Positions 1-8,813 of a stretch of DNA of 57,496 bases are shown piece after piece. Position 1 is the first letter of the stretch. Each line of letters opens with the position of its first letter. The translations under genes were made by a program, and so were the position numbers. The notes under the pieces are model-generated. The model was not told the DNA's origin, ran no database searches, and saw only the letters and a program-made list of their open reading frames with translations. Source of the stretch: an uncultured Prevotellaceae bacterium (GTDB lineage Bacteria > Bacteroidota > Bacteroidia > Bacteroidales > Bacteroidaceae); assembly GCA_902768105.1 (NCBI GenBank), contig CACXJZ010000011.1, positions 15,776 through 73,271 of the forward strand. Reading direction: 5' to 3'.

Positions 1-519
1 CTTGCCGAAGAGCTCGCCGGGGAAGAACTCAAGGTTGAAGCCTGCCTTCCCCTGCAGGAAGTCGGGCACGGGGTTGTCAAGATCGACCGTGACAAGGATG
101 CCCCTACCCTGCGGTTCCACGGTGACGGTGTAGTTGACGCGCCAGTCGGGATAGACCATCGGGTTGAAGCCCGTCATGTGGCGCGAGGAGTCGGGATAGC
201 AGAGCGTGGTGACAATCTTCCCTCCCTCGACGCGGCGGCTCAACTGCTTAGGCACGGGCTGCCACTGGCCGGGTGTCGCCTCCAGTCGGATGTCGCCATT
301 GGTGGCTATGCGGTGGCCGTTCATGATGACGCAGACTCCACCCTGATGTCCCTCGGGGTAGAAGTCGCTGAATGCCATCACGTCCGAACCGCCGGCACTG
401 AAGTAGCCGTCGCTGTTCAGCTGGAATGTCTGTGCCGAGGCCGTGAGACTGGTCATGGAAACGACCACCGCACCTGCAGCCGCCATCATTGCTTTCTTGA
501 TATATTTTCCTCTGTCCAT
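1..519 (-). CDS. Glycoside hydrolase family 9 enzyme, N-terminal part (runs off the left edge)
   Basis: The 173 visible residues start with a signal peptide (about 1-30, ending TASA before QTF). An Ig-like module follows with phrases such as GYFSAGGSDVMAF, YPEGHQGGV and FNLEFFPGELFGK. I recognise these from the N-terminal domain of Bacteroidetes GH9 endoglucanase-type proteins. The catalytic barrel lies beyond position 1, so activity cannot be judged. The ATG at 519-517 is the first in frame and leads straight into the signal peptide. It is 42 bp downstream of the zinc-knuckle gene and probably shares its transcript. Family assignment rests on remembered similarity, not a search. Confidence 0.72.
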   Translation of the reverse strand, partial: MDRGKYIKKAMMAAAGAVVVSMTSLTASAQTFQLNSDGYFSAGGSDVMAFSDFYPEGHQGGVCVIMNGHRIATNGDIRLEATPGQWQPVPKQLSRRVEGGKIVTTLCYPDSSRHMTGFNPMVYPDWRVNYTVTVEPQGRGILVTVDLDNPVPDFLQGKAGFNLEFFPGELFGK

Positions 520-561
520 AGGTTTAGTTATTGCATATTCACTTAACATAAACTATTATTC

Positions 562-1428
562 TTACATAAACACGTGGCCCGTGCCGTTACAACCCATACA
601 TGTTTTATGACAGCTACACCGTGTACAATGTCTATAATTACAACGACTGCAATATTCATAGAGCGATCCAGACTCGCTATAATGATGATGGCAAGACCAC
701 ACGTCAAAATCAAGTCCGCTTCCATTGCAAGAGGTGCATGTCCTGCCGTCGTTCTGGCCACGGCCCATACATATCAAGCATTGCTTATGATTGGTACAAA
801 GCTTACAATGAGACGTCTTACAGGCAGGACAGAAAATGGGCTCTGTAGTGTTTTCAATATGGCCACAGTATTCATAAAGGACACCAGACCCCTTACAGAC
901 CATACAAACCGTCTGAGTTCCACCACCCTGTGGGCGACTCGGTTGAACGGGCCGTGTCGGTTGCGTCGGCTGCGTGTGAGTGTTCGGGGTATTACCGCTA
1001 CGACCGCGCATCTTGAACTCGATGAAGGGATAATTGGCTATCCACTTGTCCGTGGTCAGGTCCTTCACATAGACCTTCATGTAGTAAGTGCGCGCACCCG
1101 GGAGGGGGTTCATCTCGTCGTTGTAGAACCCTACCCAGCCCTTCCAGCCTGAGGCATTGTTGTTGCAGACCAGCACGTCAGACGTCTTGAACATTTGCTT
1201 GCCGTTGGCAAACGTGTGGATGTCGCTGTTCGTGCTGTAGATGTAGGCGTACAACCGGCATCGATGCCCCTTGGCACCGTTGATTGTGATGTTATAGTGC
1301 ACCTGGGTCTGGCGACGACCGTTATACACCTGGTTCTTTCTCATCACCACGCGGTTGAACTTCACGCCCTGTGCACAGCACATGAGGGGGAACAACACGG
1401 ATAATAAGATAACGATAAACTTATTCAT
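562..1428 (-). CDS. Secreted protein with DnaJ-like CxxCxGxG zinc knuckles
   Basis: 288 residues. The N-terminus is a signal peptide (MNKFIVILLSVLFPLMCCAQ), possibly lipoprotein-type because of the CC. Residues about 20-142 look like a beta-rich extracellular domain with conserved aromatics. A Thr/Pro/Gln linker spans about 144-170. The C-terminal third is Cys/His-rich and holds four CxxCxGxG knuckles, CMVCKGSG (175), CLICMGRG (217), CTSCNGSG (231) and CMGCNGTG (277), with further CxxC pairs between them. This is the zinc-finger pattern of DnaJ, but there is no J domain and the protein is exported. Function unknown; metal binding or protection of exported unfolded protein is inference. A strong promoter lies just upstream. 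Confidence 0.8.
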   Translation of the reverse strand: MNKFIVILLSVLFPLMCCAQGVKFNRVVMRKNQVYNGRRQTQVHYNITINGAKGHRCRLYAYIYSTNSDIHTFANGKQMFKTSDVLVCNNNASGWKGWVGFYNDEMNPLPGARTYYMKVYVKDLTTDKWIANYPFIEFKMRGRSGNTPNTHTQPTQPTRPVQPSRPQGGGTQTVCMVCKGSGVLYEYCGHIENTTEPIFCPACKTSHCKLCTNHKQCLICMGRGQNDGRTCTSCNGSGLDFDVWSCHHHYSESGSLYEYCSRCNYRHCTRCSCHKTCMGCNGTGHVFM

Positions 1429-1455
1429 AATAGTAGTTTTTTATAGTTCTGTTGG

Positions 1456-1486
1456 CAAAGGTAGTGCAAATCGAGCGAAATACAAA
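1456..1486 (-). promoter_or_regulatory. Bacteroidetes -33/-7 promoter for the zinc-knuckle gene
   Basis: On the minus strand TTTG (1486-1483) is followed after 19 bp by TACCTTTG (1463-1456), about 28 bp before the ATG at 1428. The surrounding 37 bp recur with one mismatch at 18928-18964. Confidence 0.8.
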
Positions 1487-1492
1487 ATAAAT

Positions 1493-1866
1493 AATAATTT
1501 ATTTTCATCACGGAACAAAAAAGCCTCCCCTTCGGCTCCCATCTCCTTTATCTGCTCGAGCGACCCTGCGCCACTCGCCTGCCGGAGAAACTGACCGAGT
1601 TTTTGCCCGAAACTTGGCGAGTTACGACTTGAAACCGGGCCACTTTCGCGTCGTAAACAGCACGCTTGCTGCAGCACTTTTCATGGCATGAAACCACACT
1701 TTTCATGCCATGAAACTATGCGATTCATTACGGGAAAGCCGGGGCGACTGACAGAAATCACCGCAAATGGCTTCAACCGAGTTCCTCAATTGAGCCTTGT
1801 TGTTGCCCGAATTGGCTACGAGATATGTCGTTTCTGCAAAAAATGCCTTCCAATTGTACTCAGATA
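1493..1866. other. Gene-free stretch, mostly unexplained
   Basis: I see no supportable gene here. Reading frames exist but have no start context or recognisable product. It contains a short C-rich piece around 1522-1540 (GCCTCCCCTTCGGCTCCC) that resembles the palindromic elements found inside genes elsewhere in this window, and the TTCATGGCATGAA repeat described separately. It may be eroded mobile-element DNA, because a truncated DUF3987 gene follows. Confidence 0.4.
1675..1750. repeat. TTCATGGCATGAA repeat element, copy A
   Basis: Two palindromic cores, TTCATGGCATGAA and TTCATGCCATGAA, lie about 22 bp apart with a degenerate third unit (TTCATTACGGGAAA), then a GGGGCGACTG end. A copy with roughly 90 percent identity is at 30065-30140. 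Both copies lie upstream of minus-strand promoters. Confidence 0.75.
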
Positions 1867-2034
1867 CTAAAATTTTACGATGCTGATGTATGCACCAAGG
1901 ATGGGGAAAAACATCGGAACCAGGGGTTCATACATGTCTTTTGATGCCTGTGAGAGCAGGATTTTGATACATTCCGTACCTTTTCCGAGCTTAGGCATCT
2001 CGGGAGCCTTCTGTTTGCTAATATCGTATTTCAT
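1867..2034 (-). pseudogene. 5' fragment of a DUF3987-type mobile-element gene
   Basis: A 55-codon frame opens at ATG 2034-2032 and ends at a TAG. The start MKYDISKQKAPEMPKLGKGT and the later LLSQASKDMYEPLVPM strongly resemble the N-terminus of DUF3987 (primase/helicase-like) proteins carried by Bacteroidales integrated elements, which are several hundred residues long. After VKF the similarity stops at the TAG, so only the 5' end survives. It sits just downstream of a large inverted repeat. I infer a relic of an excised or deleted element. Confidence 0.6.
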
Positions 2035-2070
2035 TGATATACTGCTTTTTAGATGAATTTGACATTAACC

Positions 2071-2236
2071 AAGCGTTTCAGTTTCAGTTGTTTCAGTTAT
2101 TATTTTGAAGGTATGTATTTTCTCTCCTTGTCATATAACTATCTATATATTAATTAATTATATATATAAATATAGGCATTCTGATACATTACATACCCTT
2201 AAAAACCTAACTGAAACTGAAACAACTGAAACGCTT
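2071..2236. repeat. 47-bp imperfect inverted repeat around an AT-rich core
   Basis: The left arm (2071-2117) and right arm (2190-2236) begin with AAGCGTTTCAGTT and end with GGTATGTA when read inwards. Between these, the hexamer GTTTCA blocks appear in swapped order. The 72-bp centre is nearly all A/T with TATA runs. The structure lies directly upstream of the DUF3987 fragment, so it probably belonged to that mobile element as a regulatory or replication site. No function can be shown from sequence. Confidence 0.7.
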
Positions 2237-2251
2237 CAGCCGCTTCTTCAC

Positions 2252-2329
2252 TCACACTTCCCCTACAAGGCCATTAAGTGCCTCACGGAGTTCGTTGCAC
2301 ACAGCGATGGCATAGCCGTCATATCTCAA
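2252..2329 (-). pseudogene. Possible 3' remnant of an unidentified gene
   Basis: A minus-strand frame ending at TGA (2254-2252) reads LRYDGYAIAVCNELREALNG then LVGEV before the stop. It has no start and is closed upstream by TAA. The amino-acid mix looks protein-like, and it would precede the DUF3987 fragment on the same strand, as a truncated neighbour from the same element would. I do not recognise the family. Confidence 0.3.
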
Positions 2330-2424
2330 TTAAGTTTGATTTACGCCGCAAAGACACGCATTTCCCGAGAATCTCCAAAACATTTCGTCTTCTTTTTTTT
2401 CTTGGTGGTTTCAGAAATAATCGT

Positions 2425-2432
2425 TATCTTTG
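2425..2432 (+). promoter_or_regulatory. -7 box (TATCTTTG) for the GH10 gene
   Basis: TATCTTTG lies 46 bp before the ATG at 2478, with a weak TTGG about 20 bp further upstream at the -33 position. Confidence 0.6.
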
Positions 2433-2477
2433 CAGCCGCAAAGAGAAAATCACAAGAGAAAAATAAATAACATTTAT

Positions 2478-4979
2478 ATGAAGAAATATCTGATTACTCA
2501 TTTACTGTTGCTGATGGCGCTGACGCAAGTCAATGCGACAGACCGAAAGATAGACATCAGCGGAAACAACACATCTGACAGTTACAGATCGTACAGCACA
2601 GCCATTACCCTGCCAGAGGGCGATGTCTTGAACGTGATGATGGCACGTTACTGTTACTTCAGTTCGAAAATCACGGGTAGCGGTGTGCTGAACCTCTATG
2701 CTGGCGGTGAGCGCTGCTACCTGGGAGACTCTAAGAAGGCATGGAACGACTGGAGCGGCTATACGGGCAATATTCACATCTGGCCATACGAAGAGAATGC
2801 GTCGGCAGGCTTCTATGGCGTGGTACTGGCTCACGGCGGCAAGAACTTCTCACCAGAGGACATTGACCTGAGCAAGGTGAACAGGAGCATGGAGAACAAC
2901 CGCGTGACGTTGCATGAGCGTGCCACGATATGTGCTGAAGCAAACACGGCTTCAGGGTTCCGTATCGGTGAGCTGCAGACCGAGGAGGGTTCCACGCTGC
3001 TGGGATATATGAAGAAGTCGCGTGGTGCCTACTATCTGCTGGGGTGCATGAATACCAATGCGACGTTGGCTGGTAAGATTGCCCCTACGGAATATCGTGA
3101 TGACACGCCATTGGGTATCATCAAGGAGGGTACCGGTACCTATACGATTACTGGCAACGACAACTATCTGAGCGGCTCTCTGCGTATCCTGGAAGGTCGC
3201 GTATTGGTCATGAACGACCGTCTTGCCACGGAGAGCGGCAAATTGCGTGGTGCCCTGGGTGCAAAGGCCAGCGAGACGGATGCTGTGGCGTATGTCTTTA
3301 GCAAGGGCGTCCTCGGTGGAACAGGAAGCATCGGCGGCATGGTGGACAACTATGGCATTATCGAACCGGGTGCTGATGGCATCGGACTGCTGACGCTGAA
3401 GAACTACAAAGATGCAAAGAATGCTCATCTCAAGGTGCATCCTGCTTCTGTGCTGCGCTTCAAGGTTGGTTCTACGGCAAGCTTTGACCAGCTGGCTGTT
3501 GACGGTCAGGTAAGCTACAGCACACAGACAGAGAATTTCTCGACGAGTGATGCCATGCCCATCATAGAGGTTGTGGTGACGGAGGGTGCCAACGTGAAGG
3601 TGGGTGACGAGTTCCGTGTGATGACCGCCCAAGACAAGTCGGCTGGCGACTGGCACTTTAACGTAAAGGCATCGAAATACACATGGGAGGTGATTGAGCG
3701 TGAGGAGGACGGCCAGCTGGTCTTCGTGCTTCGCCTGCTATCACTTGAAAAAATGGGTGGCAATGACGACCCCGACGATCCCGACGAGCAGGATGACACG
3801 ATGGGTGCTTTCTATGATGACGGCATTGACGACAATACTGACACGCATACACTCAAGTATTATTCCAGTCAGAATGGCAAGTGGATTGGCACGGCTATCT
3901 CTACATGGAACCACAACCTGAGCAGTCCGGGTACTGTGGAGGCGGAAATGGCCAATCAGTTTAACATGATGGTGTGCGAGAATGAGATGAAGCCTGAAAA
4001 CCTGCAGCCGTCAAGGGGGAGCTTCAGCTTCGGCTCTGCCGACGCCATCGTCAACTTCGCCAGAAACAATAACATGGTCCTTCGCGGCCATTGCCTGGTA
4101 TGGCACTCACAGCTGCCCACGTGGATATCCTCAGACGGAAAGAAAAACGACAAGGGATGGACGCGTGATGAAGCGCTGGCTATCATGAAGACGCACATCA
4201 CGACCGTGATGACGCACTATAAGGGTAAGGTCAGAGAGTGGGACGTGGTGAACGAATGTCTGGACGATGACCAGACTACCGTGCGCACCAATCCTGACAG
4301 CTATGACATGCGCAAACAGAGTGTCTGGCAACTGGCCATCGGCGATGACTATATTGACTCAGCCTTTGTCTATGCCCACCGTGCAGATCCCGATGCCTTG
4401 CTCTATCTGAACGACTACGGCGTGGAGCTACAGGGTAACGCCAAGTCGGCTGCATTCTACAACCTCGCCATGCGCCTGAAAAATGCCGGTATTCCCATCG
4501 ACGGCGTGGGGTTGCAATGCCACTTCTCCGTCGGCGACGTTGACAGCTTGATGCTCGACAAGACCATCAGCCGCTTTGAAGAGGCCGGTCTGCTATGTAT
4601 CATCACCGAGCTCGACATGGGCATCAGCAATACCTCCGACGAAAATCTGCTGGAGCAGGCACGCAACTATCGCGTCATTACCGATATCATGCTGAATCAC
4701 AACAACTGTCCGAGTATGGTGATTTGGGGACTGAAGGACAACAACAGCTGGCGTGAGAGCTCCAGTCCGCTGCTCTTCACGGCTCAGATGGCCAAGAAGC
4801 CCGCTTTCTATGCTGTCCGCTCTGCCCTGCGCCATCGCACGCTGGTTGAGAGTGGAATATATCCCCTACTCCGTAAGGAGAATACTGACGGAAACATCTA
4901 TAACCTGTCCGGGCAGAAGGTCGGTGCAGACTATAAGGGCATCGTCATTATTAACGGAAAGAAGGTTGTGAGGAAGTAA
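2478..4979 (+). CDS. Secreted GH10 endo-beta-1,4-xylanase with a beta-repeat N-terminal region
   Basis: 833 residues from the ATG at 2478; an upstream in-frame ATG at 2430 would bury the signal peptide, so I reject it. Order: signal peptide 1-20; long beta-rich region about 21-400 with GGTGSIGG and GIIEPGADG phrases like autotransporter-associated strand repeats; acidic linker around 430-440; GH10 catalytic domain about 443-785; Prevotella-type tail 806-833 (YNLSGQKVG..NGKKVV). The acid/base Glu is E593 in WDVVNE and the nucleophile Glu is E711 in ITELDM, with the family WHSQLP motif at 542-547. It should cut xylan outside the cell. The tail suggests export by a dedicated sorting route. The big N-terminal region is unusual for GH10. 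Confidence 0.93.
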   Translation: MKKYLITHLLLLMALTQVNATDRKIDISGNNTSDSYRSYSTAITLPEGDVLNVMMARYCYFSSKITGSGVLNLYAGGERCYLGDSKKAWNDWSGYTGNIHIWPYEENASAGFYGVVLAHGGKNFSPEDIDLSKVNRSMENNRVTLHERATICAEANTASGFRIGELQTEEGSTLLGYMKKSRGAYYLLGCMNTNATLAGKIAPTEYRDDTPLGIIKEGTGTYTITGNDNYLSGSLRILEGRVLVMNDRLATESGKLRGALGAKASETDAVAYVFSKGVLGGTGSIGGMVDNYGIIEPGADGIGLLTLKNYKDAKNAHLKVHPASVLRFKVGSTASFDQLAVDGQVSYSTQTENFSTSDAMPIIEVVVTEGANVKVGDEFRVMTAQDKSAGDWHFNVKASKYTWEVIEREEDGQLVFVLRLLSLEKMGGNDDPDDPDEQDDTMGAFYDDGIDDNTDTHTLKYYSSQNGKWIGTAISTWNHNLSSPGTVEAEMANQFNMMVCENEMKPENLQPSRGSFSFGSADAIVNFARNNNMVLRGHCLVWHSQLPTWISSDGKKNDKGWTRDEALAIMKTHITTVMTHYKGKVREWDVVNECLDDDQTTVRTNPDSYDMRKQSVWQLAIGDDYIDSAFVYAHRADPDALLYLNDYGVELQGNAKSAAFYNLAMRLKNAGIPIDGVGLQCHFSVGDVDSLMLDKTISRFEEAGLLCIITELDMGISNTSDENLLEQARNYRVITDIMLNHNNCPSMVIWGLKDNNSWRESSSPLLFTAQMAKKPAFYAVRSALRHRTLVESGIYPLLRKENTDGNIYNLSGQKVGADYKGIVIINGKKVVRK

Positions 4980-5038
4980 TAGTTCTGACGAAAGCACAAA
5001 TTTTTCCGATAAGATGGGGCTGTTTGTAAAAAAAATAT

Positions 5039-5046
5039 TACCTTTG
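5039..5046 (+). promoter_or_regulatory. -7 box (TACCTTTG) upstream of purU
   Basis: TACCTTTG ends 32 bp before the purU ATG. No convincing -33 TTTG is at the usual spacing. It is the only good promoter seen for the purU-his-ftsE run. Confidence 0.55.
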
Positions 5047-5078
5047 TACCCTAAAAGGAATAAGTAGTAAAAGAAAAA

Positions 5079-5942
<864 letters not shown>

Positions 5943-5970
5943 AGGTTACAGGTTAGAGGTTAAAGGTTAG
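5943..5970 (+). repeat. Heptamer array (AGGTTAN x4) between purU and hisH
   Basis: AGGTTAC, AGGTTAG, AGGTTAA, AGGTTAG follow the purU stop without a gap and end four bases before the hisH ATG. They form the whole intercistronic spacer. The AAAGG/AGAGG parts could act as weak ribosome-binding sequence. Confidence 0.9.
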
Positions 5971-5974
5971 AGAA

Positions 5975-6601
5975 ATGGATGTTGCAATCGTAAAATATAA
6001 CGCGGGGAATGTGTATTCGGTAGTGAATGCATTGAAGCGGCTGGGCGTGGAGCCGAGGCTGACCGACGATGCAGAGCTGCTGATGAAGGCCGACCGCGTG
6101 CTCTTTCCCGGACAGGGAGAGGCTCGCGGAGCCATGGACTACCTGCGCGAACGACGGCTGGACGAGGTGATACGCTCGCTGAAGCAGCCCGTGCTGGGCA
6201 TCTGCATCGGCCAACAGCTCCTGTGCCGCCACTCTGAGGAGGGTGACACCGACTGTATCGGCATCTTCGACGTCGATGTGAAGCGCTTCCAGCCTCAGCG
6301 CCATGAGGACAAGGTGCCGTGCATGGGATGGGGCCCCCTCCAGCTCCCCCAAAAAGGGGAGAGCGTTTGTCCCATCTTCGACGGTCTGCTGTCTCCGCAA
6401 CAGGGACAAGACGAGCTGCCTTACGTCTATTTCGTCCACTCATATTACGTGCCCCTGTGCCCCTGGACGGCGGCCAAAGCGGACTACATCCTGCCCTACT
6501 CTGCAGCCCTGCATAAGGACAACTTCTACACTTGCCAGTTCCACCCTGAAAAGAGCGGAGCGGTTGGTGAACAAATCATCAAGAATTTCTTAGCATTATG
6601 A
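5975..6601 (+). CDS. hisH: Imidazole glycerol phosphate synthase, glutaminase subunit
   Basis: 208 residues, class I glutamine amidotransferase that supplies ammonia to HisF. The catalytic triad is C77 (GICIGQQLL), H190 and E192 (FHPEKS). The loop after GWG (about residues 121-131) is encoded by a G/C-rich palindromic element that also occurs inside other genes here, so this loop differs from the usual GWN loop. The stop overlaps the hisA start by four bases (ATGA), implying translational coupling. Confidence 0.95.
   Translation: MDVAIVKYNAGNVYSVVNALKRLGVEPRLTDDAELLMKADRVLFPGQGEARGAMDYLRERRLDEVIRSLKQPVLGICIGQQLLCRHSEEGDTDCIGIFDVDVKRFQPQRHEDKVPCMGWGPLQLPQKGESVCPIFDGLLSPQQGQDELPYVYFVHSYYVPLCPWTAAKADYILPYSAALHKDNFYTCQFHPEKSGAVGEQIIKNFLAL
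6334..6365. repeat. G/C-rich palindromic element inside hisH
   Basis: CTCCCC and GGGGAG arms around an A-rich loop, flanked by CCCCCTCCAG. It is read in frame as PLQLPQKGES. It is of the same kind as elements in kdsB, mnmE and the DUF5715 gene. Confidence 0.65.
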
Positions 6602-7353
6602 TACAACTCATTCCTGCCATCGACATCATCAACGGACAGTGCGTCCGCCTGACCAAGGGTGACTACGACCAGAAGACGGTCTATTCCGACTCGCCTGCCG
6701 AAGTGGCGAAAGGCTTCGAGCAGTTAGGCTTCAAGCGACTGCACGTGGTCGATCTAGACGGAGCGAAGTCGAAGCATATCGTCAACGATGCCGTATTGCG
6801 CAGCATTACGGAGACGACCAGCCTCACCGTTGACTTCGGCGGGGGCATCAAGACCGACGACGATATTCGCAAGGCCTTCGACGCCGGAGCAAAGATGGTG
6901 ACCGTGGGCAGCATTGCCGTTCAGCAACCGGAGCTCTGCTTCGAGTGGCTGGAGAAGTACGGTCCGGAGCGCATCATCCTGGGTGCCGATGTGCGCCACG
7001 GGAAAATCAGCATCAACGGTTGGAAGGAGGACTCCGACGAGGACCTGCTGCCCTTCCTGAAGAAATACATTGACGCAGGCATCAGGAATGTGCTCTGTAC
7101 GGAGATATCGAAGGACGGCACGCTGGCCGGTCCTGCCATCGCGCTCTACCAGAGCATCATGCAGGAGTATCCGCAGCTGCACCTCATCGCCAGCGGTGGC
7201 GTGAGCAGCATAGCCGACATTGAGGCCCTGGACGCTGCCGGCATTCCCGCCGTGGTGTTCGGAAAGGCCATCTACGAAGGGCGGATAGATTTAAAGGAGT
7301 TAGTGGTTAAAGGTTCTTTGCAAGCAAAGCGGCAAAGCCGAGCGAAAGGTTAA
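6598..7353 (+). CDS. hisA: Phosphoribosylformimino-5-aminoimidazole carboxamide ribotide isomerase
   Basis: 251 residues; a (beta/alpha)8 barrel isomerase for the fourth step of histidine synthesis. Catalytic Asp residues are D9 (IPAIDI) and D131 (GADVRHG), with phosphate-binding GGGI and GGV loops. The family usually ends near residue 240. Here the tail VVKGSLQAKRQSRAKG is encoded by repeat DNA, and the TAA stop lies in a heptamer of the array before hisF. The enzyme core looks intact. Confidence 0.95.
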   Translation: MIQLIPAIDIINGQCVRLTKGDYDQKTVYSDSPAEVAKGFEQLGFKRLHVVDLDGAKSKHIVNDAVLRSITETTSLTVDFGGGIKTDDDIRKAFDAGAKMVTVGSIAVQQPELCFEWLEKYGPERIILGADVRHGKISINGWKEDSDEDLLPFLKKYIDAGIRNVLCTEISKDGTLAGPAIALYQSIMQEYPQLHLIASGGVSSIADIEALDAAGIPAVVFGKAIYEGRIDLKELVVKGSLQAKRQSRAKG

Positions 7354-7367
7354 AGGTTAGAGGTTAG
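7304..7367 (+). repeat. Interrupted heptamer array at the hisA/hisF junction
   Basis: Units GTGGTTA and AAGGTTC are followed by about 30 bp containing two tight hairpins (CTTTGC-AA-GCAAAG and CGGC-AAA-GCCG), then AGGTTAA, AGGTTAG, AGGTTAG. It looks like an insertion into an existing array. The hisA stop is inside the 7347-7353 unit and hisF begins at 7372. Confidence 0.8.
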
Positions 7368-7371
7368 AGAT

Positions 7372-8130
7372 ATGGGATTGGCAAAACGAATCATACCTTG
7401 TCTTGACGTGAAGGACGGAGAGACGGTGAAGGGAACGAACTTCGTGAATCTGCGGAGTGCGGGCGACCCGGTAGCCCTGGGAAAAGCCTACTCGGAGCAG
7501 GGAGCCGACGAGCTCTGCTTCCTGGACATCACCGCATCGTTCGAGGAGCGCAAGACCTTCACGGACATGGTGACACGCGTGGCTGAGACCATCAACATCC
7601 CGTTCACCGTGGGCGGAGGCATCAACGAGCTCTGCGACGTGGAGCGACTGCTCTATGCCGGTGCCGACAAGGTGAGCATCAACAGCGCGGCCATCCGCCG
7701 TCCGGAGCTGATTGAGGAGATTACCACCCGCTTCGGCTCACAGGTTTGCGTGGTGGCCATTGACGCCCGACTCGACGAGGACGGTTGGCACTGCTACCTG
7801 AAGGGCGGTCGTGAGCGCACGGAGCGCGGACTCTTTGAGTGGGCCCGTGAGGCTCAGGAGCGTGGTGCAGGCGAGATACTCTTCACGTCGATGAACCACG
7901 ACGGCACGAAGAACGGCTACGCCAACGAGGCCCTGCGCCAACTGAGCGATGACCTCTCGATCCCCATCATCGCCAGCGGCGGTGCGGGCTGCAGGGAGCA
8001 CTTCCGCGACGTCTTTGTCGAGGGTCATGCCGACGCGGCCCTGGCTGCCTCGGTGTTCCACTTCGGTGAGATTCCCGTGCCGGAGCTGAAGCAGTATCTA
8101 CGAAATGAAGGAATAAATGTAAGAATATGA
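7372..8130 (+). CDS. hisF: Imidazole glycerol phosphate synthase, cyclase subunit
   Basis: 252 residues, standard length. Uses ammonia from HisH to form imidazole glycerol phosphate and AICAR. Catalytic D12 (PCLDVKDG) and D131 (AIDARLD), with GGGIN and ASGGAG phosphate loops. It overlaps hisIE by four bases (ATGA). The three-unit heptamer array lies directly before the start. Confidence 0.97.
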   Translation: MGLAKRIIPCLDVKDGETVKGTNFVNLRSAGDPVALGKAYSEQGADELCFLDITASFEERKTFTDMVTRVAETINIPFTVGGGINELCDVERLLYAGADKVSINSAAIRRPELIEEITTRFGSQVCVVAIDARLDEDGWHCYLKGGRERTERGLFEWAREAQERGAGEILFTSMNHDGTKNGYANEALRQLSDDLSIPIIASGGAGCREHFRDVFVEGHADAALAASVFHFGEIPVPELKQYLRNEGINVRI

Positions 8131-8780
8131 AAATTGATTTCGAGAAAATGGGCGGCCTCGTGCCTGCCATCATACAAGACGCAACGACCAGACAAGTGCT
8201 CATGCTGGGCTTCATGAACGAAGAGGCCTACCAGAAGACTGTTGACACGAAGAAAGTGACCTTCTGGAGCCGCAGCCGCAACTGTCTATGGACGAAGGGC
8301 GAGACCAGCGGGAACTTCCTGAACCTGATAGAGATGAAGGTGGACTGCGACAACGACACCCTGCTGGTGAAGGCCATCCCCGACGGTCCCACGTGCCACA
8401 CAGGAACCGATACCTGCTGGGGCGAGGAGAACAAAGCGGAAGACAATCCCCTACTCTTCCTCACGGAGCTGCAGGACTTCATCAACAAGCGCAAGGAGCA
8501 GATGCCCGAAGGCTCGTACACTACGAAGCTCTTCAAGGACGGCATCAACAAGATAGCCCAGAAGGTGGGCGAAGAGGCGCTGGAGACCGTTATCGAGGCC
8601 ACCAACGGCAGCAAGGAGCACTTGGTCTATGAGGCCAGCGACCTGCTCTACCACCTCGTGGTGCTGCTGGCGGAGAAAGGCCTGCGCATTGAGGATGTGG
8701 CCGAGGAGCTGCACCGTCGCCACGACCCTGAGTGGGACAAACAGCGTCGCGAGGCCAAGGCCGCAGGAAAGATGAAATAA
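8127..8780 (+). CDS. hisI: Bifunctional phosphoribosyl-AMP cyclohydrolase / phosphoribosyl-ATP pyrophosphatase
   Basis: 217 residues with two domains: HisI about 1-105 ([19 protein letters not shown] and zinc-binding CHTGTDTCW) and HisE about 115-205 ([21 protein letters not shown]). Performs steps two and three of histidine synthesis. The fused HisIE form is normal for Bacteroidetes. Last histidine gene here; hisG, D, C and B are not in the window. Confidence 0.96.
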   Translation: MKIDFEKMGGLVPAIIQDATTRQVLMLGFMNEEAYQKTVDTKKVTFWSRSRNCLWTKGETSGNFLNLIEMKVDCDNDTLLVKAIPDGPTCHTGTDTCWGEENKAEDNPLLFLTELQDFINKRKEQMPEGSYTTKLFKDGINKIAQKVGEEALETVIEATNGSKEHLVYEASDLLYHLVVLLAEKGLRIEDVAEELHRRHDPEWDKQRREAKAAGKMK

Positions 8781-8809
8781 GGGTTTAGAGGTTAAAGGTT
8801 AGAGGTTAG
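8781..8809 (+). repeat. Heptamer array between hisIE and ftsE
   Basis: GGGTTTAG, AGGTTAA, AGGTTAG, AGGTTAG starting right after the hisIE stop and ending four bases before the ftsE ATG. Confidence 0.9.
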
Positions 8810-8813
8810 AGAT

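Noticed and set aside
1441-1677. 78-codon minus frame in the intergenic region
   Set aside because: It spans the promoter of the zinc-knuckle gene and shows no protein-like pattern.
2118-2189. AT-rich core as chromosomal replication origin
   Set aside because: No dnaA boxes or dnaA/dnaN neighbours seen; the adjacent DUF3987 fragment points to a mobile element instead.
2430-2477. Upstream ATG for GH10
   Set aside because: It overlaps the -7 box and would put 16 charged residues before the signal peptide.
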